A DNA stretch of 49,622 bases from the NCBI GenBank assembly GCA_022592445.1, contig JABYQR010000323.1, positions 1-49,622 on the forward strand, read 5' to 3'. The notes beneath the pieces were generated by a model that made no database searches, had not been told where the DNA came from, and saw only the letters and a program-made list of their open reading frames with translations. The DNA is from Cytidiella melzeri (lineage: Eukaryota; Basidiomycota; Agaricomycetes; Polyporales; Irpicaceae). The position numbers were made by a program, and so were the translations under genes. Positions 40,356-49,622 of this stretch are shown one piece after another (the stretch's first letter is position 1; every line of letters begins with the position of its first letter).

Positions 40356-41606
40356 ATGGATCAGAACCAACAGAACGCTGCTCCCGACGCCGCCCCAGCT
40401 GCCGCTGCTAACCTGAGTGCTCAGGACATCCTCAACATGTTCGGGGTCTTGACACAAAGAATGGTAGACCTCACCAATCAGGTGGCTGCCTTGGCAGCTG
40501 TTCAGGCACCAGCCATTGCCGCGGCCACGCACACGTCCCAAGAACGGAGTATTGTCGAGAAACCAGTCTCTTTCAAGGGAAAGATGTCGTCAGAAGCAAG
40601 GCTTTTCTGACATGCTTTCATCGTCTGGGCCCAGAACCAGGGCAAAGCGTTCTTTCAACAGGACGCGCAAGGCCAGGTCTGGGTGGACAACAATGGCGCG
40701 AGGATCTTTGATCCTCATAAACTCATCACCAGTGCCCTGTCGTTCATGCAGGACAACGCTGCTGACTGGGCTCACCCTCACATTGAGGAGCTGGCCAGTA
40801 GCAAACCAGCTTTTGGCAATAGCTGGGATACATTTATCGAGGCTTTCAAAGCCAAACTTGAGCCTATAGACGCTGTCATGGAGGCCAAGACAAAGATCGC
40901 CAACATGAAGCAAGGCAACAAGACCTTCGCCGCCCACATCTCCGAGTTTGAGACATGGGCCCCTCGCACTGGCTGGAGCCAGCAGGACCTCTTTGATTGT
41001 CTCAAGTCGAGCTTGAGCACCGAGTACTTGCAACGCGTCTTGTACTTCCAAACCCGCGCCGCCACCTATGACGCACTCAAAGACCAATGCAAAGCGGTCG
41101 ATGCTCAACTTGCAGACCTCCGCAACAGCACTGGCAAGGTCATGGTGGACAGCTCGTCAGGGCATGGCAAGTCCCATCAGCAGGCGTTCCGCGATCCCAA
41201 CGCTATGGAGATTGACGCCTCCCGATTCTCTGCCTCGTTTGACTCGCTCTTTGCGGGTCTGGGCAAACAGGAGATCTTCCAGAAATGGAAGAAGAAGATG
41301 AGCAAGCGTTGCTCGGTTTGTGGATCTGAGAGTCACAAGAAGAGGGACTCAAAGCACCCAGACAACCCGGTCTGCAACCACTGCGGTGGTACCGGTCACT
41401 GGGGGGCAGTTTGCCTGAAACGGCTCCAAGGCGTCCCTAAGGGACAGAAAGTCGCTGTGACCTCGTCGACCTCGTCGACCACTAATGCACCGAAGCAAGA
41501 TGCATCCAGTGACAAGGATGCTAAGATTTCTGCTCTCAAGGACATGCTGGACATCCAGAAAAAGCAAATGGATGAGATGGCAGCCAAAATCAATGCGGTG
41601 TTTTGA
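40356..41606 (+). pseudogene. gag: Gag of element D (one nonsense codon)
   Basis: ATG 40356 (MDQNQQNAAPDAA) to TGA 41604-41606. The capsid-like region (EKPVSFKGKMSSEARLF, FMQDNAADWAHPHIEE, FKAKLEPIDAVMEAKT) corresponds to family 1. A zinc-knuckle-like cluster, CSVCGSESHKKRDSKHPDNP, is followed by a canonical C-x2-C-x4-H-x4-C (CNHCGGTGHWGAVC). The tail is a coiled stretch (LKDMLDIQKKQMDEMAAK). An in-frame TGA at 40608-40610 (after EARLF) breaks it early. The end overlaps pol in the -1 frame at TTTTGA. Confidence 0.88.
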
Positions 41607-44600
41607 AGCGGACTTGTGACACAGCCGCAGCTGTGAGTCCCCCCGATACCCTGTCCTTGTCTCCTTTGTTGCCTTCTTCGTCTTCTGCCTCGTCTTTCTC
41701 GTGTACAACGTCTACTCCATGCCCGTTGTCTACTATCTCCTCGTGTACTATATTGTCGCTAGATCGGTTATCATCTCATTTCCATGTACATGTACTAGTT
41801 AAAGGTCTGAATAGAAGCATTCGCGTTCCTGCTATGATCGATTCAGGAGCTACGGCTTTATTCATCGGTCATCAGTTCGTCAAAAAGCATAAGATTATTC
41901 AGCACCCACTCGAAAGGGTTATCTCATTGCACAATATCGACGGAACTAAGAATAAAGCTGGCGGATTAACGCACTTCGTTCGCCTTACACTCACTGTTGG
42001 AGACCACACAGAAAAGGCGGAGTTTCTTGTCACGGACTTGGGTCCAGAAGACATCATACTTGGGCTACCATGGCTCAAGCGCGTAAACCCTACCGTCAAC
42101 TGGGAAAAAGGAGAAATGACGATTCCGAGCGGCTCGGAAGAATCTCCTGATGAACCTTTCCAGAAGGTTGATGGTAATCGCAAAGAACGTAGACAGTGGG
42201 TCAAAGCCGGGATTATCCAAGACACCACTGATGAAGTCTGGTGTATGGCCGGCTTCACCTACTCTACCAAGCTTGCTGCCGAAGCAAATGAAGCTAAAGC
42301 TCAGCGCTCCTTGGAAGGCATCGTTCCATCAGAGTACCATGGACACGCTAAAGTCTTCTCTGAGGAAGAGTCTAATCGGCTACCCCAGCATCAGCCCTGG
42401 GACCATTTGATTGATCTCAAACCAGACGCTCCTGAGACCATCAAATTGAAAGTTTACCCCATGCCTTTGAATGAACAAGCCAAGCTTGACAAGTTCATTC
42501 AAGAAAACAACAAACTCCGACTTATTCAGGACTACCGCAAACTCAACGACATCATGGTAAAGAATCGTTACCCACTACCGCTTGCTACCGATATCATCAA
42601 CAAGCTCAAGGGTGCAAAGATCTTCACCAAGTTCGATGTTTGTTGGGGATATCACAATGTCCGCATCAAAGAAGGAGATGAATACAAAGCGGCTTGCCTT
42701 ACCAACCGAGGACTCTTTGAACCTAAAGTCATGTTCTTCGGTCTCACGAACTCACCCGCTACCTTCCAAGCTCTGATGGACAACATCTTCGCCGAACTCG
42801 TTGCCGAGGGCAAGGTGGCTGTCTATCTAGATGATATCTTGATCTGGAGCAACAACCTGAGAGAGCACCGCAAGGTTGTACACGAAGTCCTCGAGCGACT
42901 TCAACAGCACGACCTCTACCTTCGGCCGGAAAAGTGCGAGTTTGAGAAATCTGAGATCGAGTATCTCGGGTTGATCATTCGCACCGGCGAAGTAGCTATG
43001 GACCCTGTCAAAGTCCAAGCAGTTTCTACATGGCCCACACCCAAGAACCTCAAAGAAGTCAGAGGATTCATTGGGTTTGCCAACTTCTACCGCCGCTTCA
43101 TTCAAGACTTCTCAAAGCACGCACGGCCTCTACACGACCTGACTAAGAAGGACGTACCGTTCGTCTGGGGTCCAGCACAGCAGACTGCCTTCACGTTGCT
43201 AAAGAAGGCCTTTAACACTAAGCCTATCTTGGCAGTCTGGGACCCTGAACTCCCTGCGCGTCTAGAAGTCAATGCCTCGGGCTATGCAACCGGTGGAATC
43301 ATCTCCCAGAAATCAAAGGAAGATGGATTCTACCACCCTATCGCCTACCGGTCCGCATCTATGACTGAAGCAGAGCGTAACTACAAAATCTTTGATCGGG
43401 AGATGTTAGCCATCACCGAGGCTATCAAAGATTGGCGCCACTACCTTGAGGGGCTCAAGGAACCGTTTGAGAACTGGACAGATCACGCAAACCTGCAGTA
43501 CTGGAAGACTGCGCAACACCTCACTCGACGTCAAGCACGTTGGTCATTACTTTTGGCTGACTTTGACTTCGTGTTGGTACACAAGCCCGGTAGTACCATG
43601 ATGCACGCTGATCCTCTCTCTCGTCTTCACTCCCACGCTGTCACGGACGAAGAAGACAACAAGGATCAGGTGGTACTAAAACCGGAACACTTCCGGATCC
43701 TCGCTACCAGTGCACTTGCCACTGCTTCTCCACTCGAATCAAAGATCCGAGAATGCACGGAGCAAGAAGCAGAAGTCGCACAAGCTCTAGCTACACTTCG
43801 AAAGAAGGGTCCGCGCAAACTTGTCGGCGGTTTACTCGAATGGGAAGAGAGTGACGGACTCATCTATTACAAGGGAAAACTCTACATTACTAACAACAAA
43901 GAGCTCTGTTACGAAATTGTCAAATCTTGCCATGACACACCCGCGGCTGGTCATCCGGGCAAACACGGCACCATAGAGCTAGTCTCACGACACTATTGGT
44001 GGCCAAAGATGAATGCCTTCGTCAAGACTTACATACTAGGTTGTGATTGCTGTCAATGCTACAAGTCAGCTCCACACCCTAAAGCAGTACTACAGCCTCA
44101 GGAAACTCCGGCCAGACCTTGGGAACATGTCGGAGTAGATCTCATGACTCAGCTACCACCTTCTAAGGGATTTGATTGGATTGCAGTCTACGTCGACCAT
44201 TACTCTGATCAAACGTACATCATCCCTACTACCACTAAAGTTAACGCTGAGGGGATTGCCGATCTACACTACAAAGAAGTATTCCGACTTCACGGCATTC
44301 CCAAGAAGGTGTTCTCTGACCGAGGACCCCAGTTTGCAGCGCGCTTCATGCGTGCGCTCTATCACCGCCTGGGCATAGAAACTGGTTTTACGACCGCGTA
44401 TCATCTGCAAGGAAATGGCAAAGTCGAACGCAAAAACCAGGATATTGAACAGTATCTGCGTCTATTCTGTCAGCAACGACAAGAAAATTGGGTCAATCAT
44501 CTACCGGCGGCTGAGTTTGCACTCAACTTGCGAGTACATGAGGGTAACTCCCAAACACCGTTTGAAGTCATCTACGGATATCGCCCCGACTTCACTATAC

Positions 44601-45340
44601 CAGTCGGCAAGCGAAGCAATATCCCATCACTCGATAAGCGCCTTGACAACATGGCTTGAGTACACAAGGAGACCGAAGCAGCTCTTCGTCTAAGCAAAGA
44701 AAAGATGAAGCAACTCTACAAGTCTGAGAAGCGCTCTCCACGCGTCTTCCAAGTAGGGGACATGGTCTGGCTGAACGCTAAGAACGTCCAGATCCACCAG
44801 GCTACCCCTAAACTCGGTCCTCAACAACTCGGCCCGTACAAGGTCATTGAACGCATTGGCGATCTTGACTACAAGCTTGATCTACCCAGCTATCTCCGAA
44901 TCCACCCTGTTTTCCACATCAACCGTCTAAGTCCCTGGCACGACAACGGCAAAGACGTACCTCCACCTCCTGATCCTATCGTCATAGAAGGAGAAGAACA
45001 GTACGTCGTTGAAAAGGTGCTAGACAGCAGGCTACACGGACGTTGGAAGAAATTGCAATTCCTTGTCAAATGGGAAGGGTATTCAGACGGACACAATAGC
45101 TGGGAACCAGTTGAAAACCTCGAGAACAGTCAAGAAGCGATTGACAACTTCTACAAAGCAAACCCCGGAGCACCCCGGGTCATCACAGCTTCACTCTTTG
45201 CGGATCTCCGCTCACATTTTTGGGAATTCAATACCCAGACCGACCCCGCTTTCCTTCGCACGATCCATCCGTCTACATATGATATTAGCTGGGATGAAGG
45301 CAAATACATCGGTCTGGATATCTCAAGAACATCACACTGA
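41603..45340 (+). pseudogene. pol: pol of element D (PR-RT-RH-IN-chromodomain), RT deletion and one nonsense codon
   Basis: Frame -1 to gag. Protease IDSGATALF (about 41838), RT FDVCWGYHNVRI and YLDDILIWS (about 42823), RNase H DREMLAI (about 43398), integrase zinc region (HPGKHGTIELVSRHYWWPKM ... CDCCQ), core with SDRGPQFAA (about 44318) and an E-bearing YHLQGNGKVERKNQD (about 44400), GPY/F (LGPQQLGPYKVI) and chromodomain (YVVEKVLDSRLHGRWKKLQF ... WEP, about 45002-45110). About 24 codons of the RT fingers, including the VFFVKKKDG block of family 1, are deleted in frame at about 42508. A TGA at 44657-44659 splits the integrase tail. The frame is otherwise intact over 1245 codons. Confidence 0.9.
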
Positions 45341-45492
45341 CGGGTAACGTCGAGTCAATGACACCAGAAGGGGAGAAACTTCCTAGCATCCTTCTGACTA
45401 GACAATCGGGGCAATTCTGCTGAATCCCTGTAGACGGGTAGAAGACCTCTATCACCACAGTACAGTGATGCTTCGCGAGGACGCTTGATTTT

Positions 45493-45502
45493 AGGAGGGG
45501 GG
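45493..45502 (+). other. Polypurine tract of element D
   Basis: AGGAGGGGGG followed by TAA and the LTR start, as in C. Confidence 0.85.
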
Positions 45503-45505
45503 TAA

Positions 45506-45516
45506 TGTTGTGGATG
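45506..45516 (+). repeat. First 11 bp of the 3' LTR of element D
   Basis: TGTTGTGGATG, identical to the start of the family-2 solo LTR at 16448, then cut by element E. GGATG (45512-45516) should be the target duplication of E. Confidence 0.85.
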
Positions 45517-46216
45517 TGTCGCGGAGCGACTGCTGCTATGCTGATAACCCTAGAAAGGGAGTGAAAGAGAGAGGAAGGGGGTGGATCTCCAACGACGACA
45601 ACGAGGTCAAAGTCGATGATGGGCAGGCAAGCAGGCACTTGAGGCCGGATACTGGCAGTGCAAATGACGAAGTTAATAGCATGCTTATACTAGGTTACAT
45701 GGAGTAACTCACCTGGCAGTGCAAATGACGAAGAGGTCAAGATGCAGAACCAGGAAGGGTAAGGGGTACTATATATACTGTGTCTGGGTGGTCTGTGCAC
45801 CAGTTCCCACACTAGGGACTGGAGTAACTGTGGGACTGGAGTAACAATAAAACAATAAGGAACCCGGGGTAACTGTCAAGGACCTGAGTAACTGTCAAGG
45901 ACCGGGGTACGTAGAACAATAGAACTAGAACAATACAACAATAGAACAATAAGACCTGGGGGAATCCCTGGGGAATCCCCATCAATGGAAGAGGAACAAT
46001 AGAACAATAGCCTAGGTTGATCTGGAACCGCTCAAGACTGAGTCTAGGGTTTGGGTCTGGACTATTGATAAATAAGGCAGGATGTCACGTGACCCAGGTT
46101 AGGGTTAGGTCCGGTAACACTCCTAGCCGGAAAATAAGCGCTCTAGATAGGCGCCTAAGGCTGTAAACTTGTGAAAATATTGGAAAAATCCGGTCTCTGT
46201 TGGACTATCCATGTCA
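45517..46216 (-). repeat. 3' LTR of element E
   Basis: 700 bp, minus orientation (TGTCGCGG ... CCATGTCA on plus). Two 19-bp units, primer-type motif (AGGTCAAGAT on plus, 45734-45743), and LTR intron with identical 21-nt repeats. Confidence 0.94.
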
Positions 46217-46219
46217 TTA

Positions 46220-46229
46220 CCCCCCTCCT
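46220..46229 (-). other. Polypurine tract of element E
   Basis: CCCCCCTCCT on plus, i.e. AGGAGGGGGG on minus, next to the LTR. Confidence 0.85.
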
Positions 46230-46234
46230 AAAAT

Positions 46235-49200
46235 TCATCGCCTCGATGAACTAAGACCAGGGACTCTACCATCTGCCCACTCGAGGTCAGATGCTATAGC
46301 TTCTGTGATGTTCTCCAACGGTTTCCAAGGAATGGAGTCGAAGAGTGCTTTGGGTAATCTCTGAGGCGCGTTGGTATGTCTGGCGTGGAACTCTGCAATG
46401 CTCTCTTTCGCATTGGTCAGATTTACTGCAGGTTCCCACGTTACATCGCCTTCTCCATAGCCTTTCCATTTGACTAGGTACTGCATTTGCTTCCGATAGA
46501 TCCGACTGTCTAGGATCTTCTCGACTTCATAGACTTGTTGATCATCTACTATGATCGGTGCTGGTGGTTCTGGTATGAGGCCGTTTACTTCGTTTCCTCG
46601 ATACGGAGATAGCCGTTCGACGTTGATGTTGTCGTGAATATGATATCCGGATTTGAGTTTGATCCGATATGTATGTTCACCGGTCTTCTGAAGAACTGTG
46701 AAGGGACCAAGCTGTCTAGGCCCTAGCTTGTCAGACTGCTGATGTACTTTGACGTTCTTGGAAGACAACCACACGAGGTCCCCTTCCTTGAAGACTGGAG
46801 TAGCTCTACGGGTATATCCGGAAGCTTCGACCATCTTTTCCTTAGAGAGACGCGAGGCAGCTTCGGCTTCTGCCCGAACCTGTCTGAGCTTTTCTAGGCG
46901 TGCGTCTAGATTTGGCATACGACTTTGACGACCAATAGGAATGGTAAAGTCCGGTAGATACCCGTACATGACTTCAAACGGAGAGTGCTGAGTAGATGAG
47001 TTGACCCGGGAGTTGATGGCGAATTCAGCCACTGGGATGTATTCTGCCCAATCATCTTGTCGTTGGTCAACAAAGAGTCGTAGAATCTTTTCTACCTCTT
47101 GATTGGTTCTTTCCGTTTGACCATTGGCCTGAGGGTGGTAGGCGGTAGTCATGGCGCCAGTGATGCCTAGCCGTTTGTACAACGCTTGCATGACACGAGC
47201 TGCAAACTGGGGTCCTCTATCGGATACGAACTGTCGGGGAATGCCGTGGAGCCTGAACACCTCTCTGATGTGAAGGTCGGCTATACCGTCTGCTGTGACC
47301 GTAGATTGAGTTGGAATTACATGTGTTTGCTTGCTGTACAAGTCTGTGTACACGGCAATCATGTCAAAACCTTTACTGCGTGGGAGTGGTCCGACTAAGT
47401 CTACACCAACCACCTGCCAAGGTCCGTCTGGTACTTCGATAGGCTGTATTGGGGCAACCGGGTGCTGTGCTGATTTGGTCCGCTGACACTTGTCACATCC
47501 GAGGACGTATTGTTCTACGAATGATGCCATACGAGGCCACCAATAGTGCCGTGTTACTAGTTCCAGGGTTGCGTGTTTGCCCGGATGTCCTGCTGGTAGT
47601 GCATCGTGGCATCGACGTACAATCTCCTTTCGGACTTCTCGATCTTTAGGAATGTACAGCTTTCCTTTGTAGTACACCAGTCCGCTGTCTTCTTCCCACT
47701 CTAGTCCACCATCTGTCAACTTCCGGGGTCCGTCCTTCTTTAGCTTGGCTAATCCCTGAACCACCTCTGCTTCTCGAAGGCTGATGTCTCTGATTCGAGC
47801 TTCCAATGGGTCTGTTTCTAGAGTACTTGAGGCAGCTATGGTTTGGAAGTATTCGGGTTTCAGCACAACTTGTTCTTTGTTGTCTGATGCATCTAGTACT
47901 TCCAAGGTTCTAACTCTGGACAGCGGGTCACCTTGAGTAAGGGTCTTTCCGGGTTTGTGGGTCAACACGAAATCAAACCGGCTAAGGTATAAGGACCACC
48001 GAGCTTGTCGTCTAGACAGGTCCTGAGCGGTACGCCAGTACTGCAGATTCTGATGATCTGTGATAATCTCGAAGGGCGCGGGTAATCCTTCCAGATAGTG
48101 ACGCCAATCTTCGAGAGCTCTGATGATAGCGAGCATTTCTCGATCATAGATCTCATAGTTCCGTTCTGCTTCGGCCATAGACTGAGACCGGAACGCTACC
48201 GGGTGCCATTGTCCATCCTCTAGTTTCTGCAATAGAACTCCTCCGGTTGCAAAGCCAGACGCATCAACTTCAATACGTGTGGGGCGATCGGGTTCCCATG
48301 TGACTAGGATGGGTTCCTGAGTGAACGCATCTTTGAGCATTTGAAAGGCGTTCTGCTGTGCTTCTCCCCACTTCCAAGGTTGGTCTTTCTTGGTGAGATC
48401 GTGAAGAGGACGAGTATGCCGCGCAAAGTCCTTGATGAAACGTCGGTAGAAGTTGGCAAATCCAATGAAACCGCGTACATCACGGAGGTTCTGTGGTACC
48501 GGCCAATTGGTGATAGCTTCTATTTTACCCGAGTCCATACGGATCTTTCCATCACCAATGATTAAACCTAGGTACTCGACCTGTGACTGTTCAAATTCGC
48601 ATTTTTCGGGGCGAAGATACAAGTCGTTGGCTTCAAGTCGAGATAGTACCTCATGAACAATTTTCCGGTGTTCCGCAATGTCTGAACTGAAGACAAGGAT
48701 GTCATCTAAGTAGACCGAGACCTTTCCTTCCGCAATGAGATCAGCAAAGATGGAATTCATCATTGCTTGAAACGTGGCCGGAGAATTGGTCATGCCAAAC
48801 AACATCACCTTAGGCTCAAACAGCCCTCGGTTTGTCACAAATGCACCCTTCCATTCGTCATTTTCCTTGATCCGAATGTTATGATAACCCCATCGTACGT
48901 CAAACTTGGTGAAGATTCTGGCTTGACGAAGCCGATTGGTAATATCTGATACCAAGGGAGTGGGTAGCGGTTTTTGATTGTGATGTCATTTAACCGTCGA
49001 TAATCCTGAACAAGCCGGAGCTTGCCGTCCTTCTTCTTGACGAAGAATACCGGTGAGGCCATAGGCGATTTGGAGGGAACAATATATCCTTTCGCTAGGT
49101 TTTCCTCAATAAACTTGTCTAGCTCCGCTTGTTCATTTGGAGACATGGGGTAGACCTTGGATCTGAACATCTTGGGGTTCTCGGTCAGATCAATCGTATG

Positions 49201-49622
49201 ATCCCAGGGCTGATGCTCGGGGAGACGCTGTGATGCTTCTTCTGAAAAGACTTTCTGGTGTCTGCGGTATTCCTCTGGAACCATCTGTTCGAACGTCCGT
49301 TGTTCTTTGGATTGATGGGCTTTAGCAGCGATGTCTGTGGAGTACGTAAAGCTGGCACAGGACCAAAGTTCTTCTTTTGTGTCCTGAATGATACCGGCTC
49401 TGAGCCAGGCTCGTCTCTGTTTCCGATTGGCTGTGATAGACTGGAAGGGTTCGAAGTCTTCTTCGGCTTCCAGTTCCATTTCTCCGGTAGCCCAATTGAT
49501 CTTGGGGTTTGCTTTGCGAAGCCAGGTAGACCTAGAATGCAGTCTTCTGGTCCGATGTCTGTGACCAAAAAGGTTGCATTTTCTTTGATAGCCCCAACTT
49601 GTAGTTCGAGCTCTGCTCTGTG
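46235..49622 (-). pseudogene. pol: pol of element E (PR-RT-RH-IN-chromodomain), nearly intact
   Basis: Best preserved pol of the window: 906 uninterrupted codons (48955-46235) from RT to the end. [22 protein letters not shown] (about 48700), RNase [18 protein letters not shown] and DHQNLQYW, integrase HPGKHATLELVTRHYWWPRM with CDKCQ, SDRGPQFAA, YHPQANGQTERTNQE, LGPRQLGPFTVL and chromodomain YEVEKILDSRIYRKQMQYLV ... WEPAVNL. Upstream, one-base losses in C-runs at about 48957 (CCCC to CCC) and about 49530 (CCC to CC) shift the frame, so the polyprotein is formally broken. Start lies outside the window. Confidence 0.92.

Larger units (their letters stand above)
38490..45516 (+). mobile_element. 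Element D: family-2 gypsy chromovirus inserted in F
   Basis: 5' LTR 38490-39245, self-priming site, ORF1, gag, pol with chromodomain, polypurine tract and the first 11 bp of the 3' LTR. Element E then interrupts it. The left flanking pentamer is GGGTC (38485-38489); its partner lies outside the window. Same gene plan as family 1 with about half the residues shared by eye in pol, less in gag and ORF1. Confidence 0.93.
45517..49622 (-). mobile_element. Element E: family-1 gypsy chromovirus (minus), open at the window end
   Basis: 3' LTR 45517-46216, polypurine tract, and pol from chromodomain back to protease; gag, ORF1 and the 5' LTR lie beyond the window. Inserted 11 bp into the 3' LTR of D, so it is younger than D. 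Confidence 0.95.

Noticed and set aside
1..49622. tRNA or rRNA genes
   Set aside because: I found no cloverleaf-like or rRNA-like sequence on reading; a dedicated search was not possible.

Overview
The window looks like nuclear DNA of a filamentous basidiomycete, probably a mushroom-forming Agaricomycete. The evidence is chromodomain-bearing Ty3/gypsy retrotransposons (chromoviruses), short GT-AG introns with CTRAC/TACTAAC-type branch sites, and host gene fragments (JmjC-like and ubiquitin-peptidase-like) of kinds common in mushrooms. No prokaryotic feature is present. Most of the 49.6 kb is mobile DNA, much of it nested.

Layout: 1-2753 is the 3'-truncated end of gypsy element A (family 1). 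Element B (family 1, 2754-9502) has a 5' LTR and decayed coding and has lost its 3' end. 9503-15960 is a large imperfect inverted repeat with internal tandem repeats, a solo LTR and a small secreted-protein gene. 16190-18101 is a minisatellite hit by a family-2 solo LTR, with a family-1 solo LTR (minus) at its end. 18897-20017 is repeat-derived DNA with a 226-bp solo LTR and a TIR element. 20144-21441 is a broken ubiquitin-peptidase-like gene (minus). Element C (family 1, 21573-29377) is structurally complete with a perfect CCAAG target duplication. It sits in an exon of a minus-strand JmjC-like gene (21353-21572 plus 29378-30688). 30.7-32.1 kb is repeats and relics. 32338-34776 is a large uncharacterised minus-strand ORF. 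Gypsy family 3 element F (minus, 35093-38489) is interrupted by a 1.83-kb insertion G (35794-37621). Element D (family 2) is inserted in F from 38490, and element E (family 1, minus, 45517 to the end) is inserted 11 bp inside D's 3' LTR.

The most interesting system is the shared 5' architecture of families 1 and 2, which differ clearly in sequence. (i) The transcript 5' end is complementary to the stretch just after the LTR, a Tf1-like self-priming arrangement, and one pair covaries between the families. (ii) The LTR holds a small intron whose 3' end repeats the end of the preceding exon; the two repeats are identical within an element but differ between elements. (iii) A second intron lies between the primer site and a ~250-codon ORF1. 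Neither family has an ATG at the ORF1 start, but splicing joins ...A to TG... and would create AUG-CCN-AAR (Met-Pro-Lys) in both. (iv) From the transcript start to the Gag ATG (about 1.3-1.5 kb, including all of ORF1) there is almost no ATG. (v) ORF1 and Gag share one frame, separated by one UAG, and the segment between the UAG and the Gag ATG is itself conserved.

My model (inference): unspliced genomic RNA is scanned to the Gag AUG and yields Gag, and Gag-Pol by -1 frameshifting. Spliced RNA gains an AUG and makes ORF1, possibly reading through into Gag. This would be a splicing switch that creates a start codon. Whether it is already described cannot be decided from the sequence alone.
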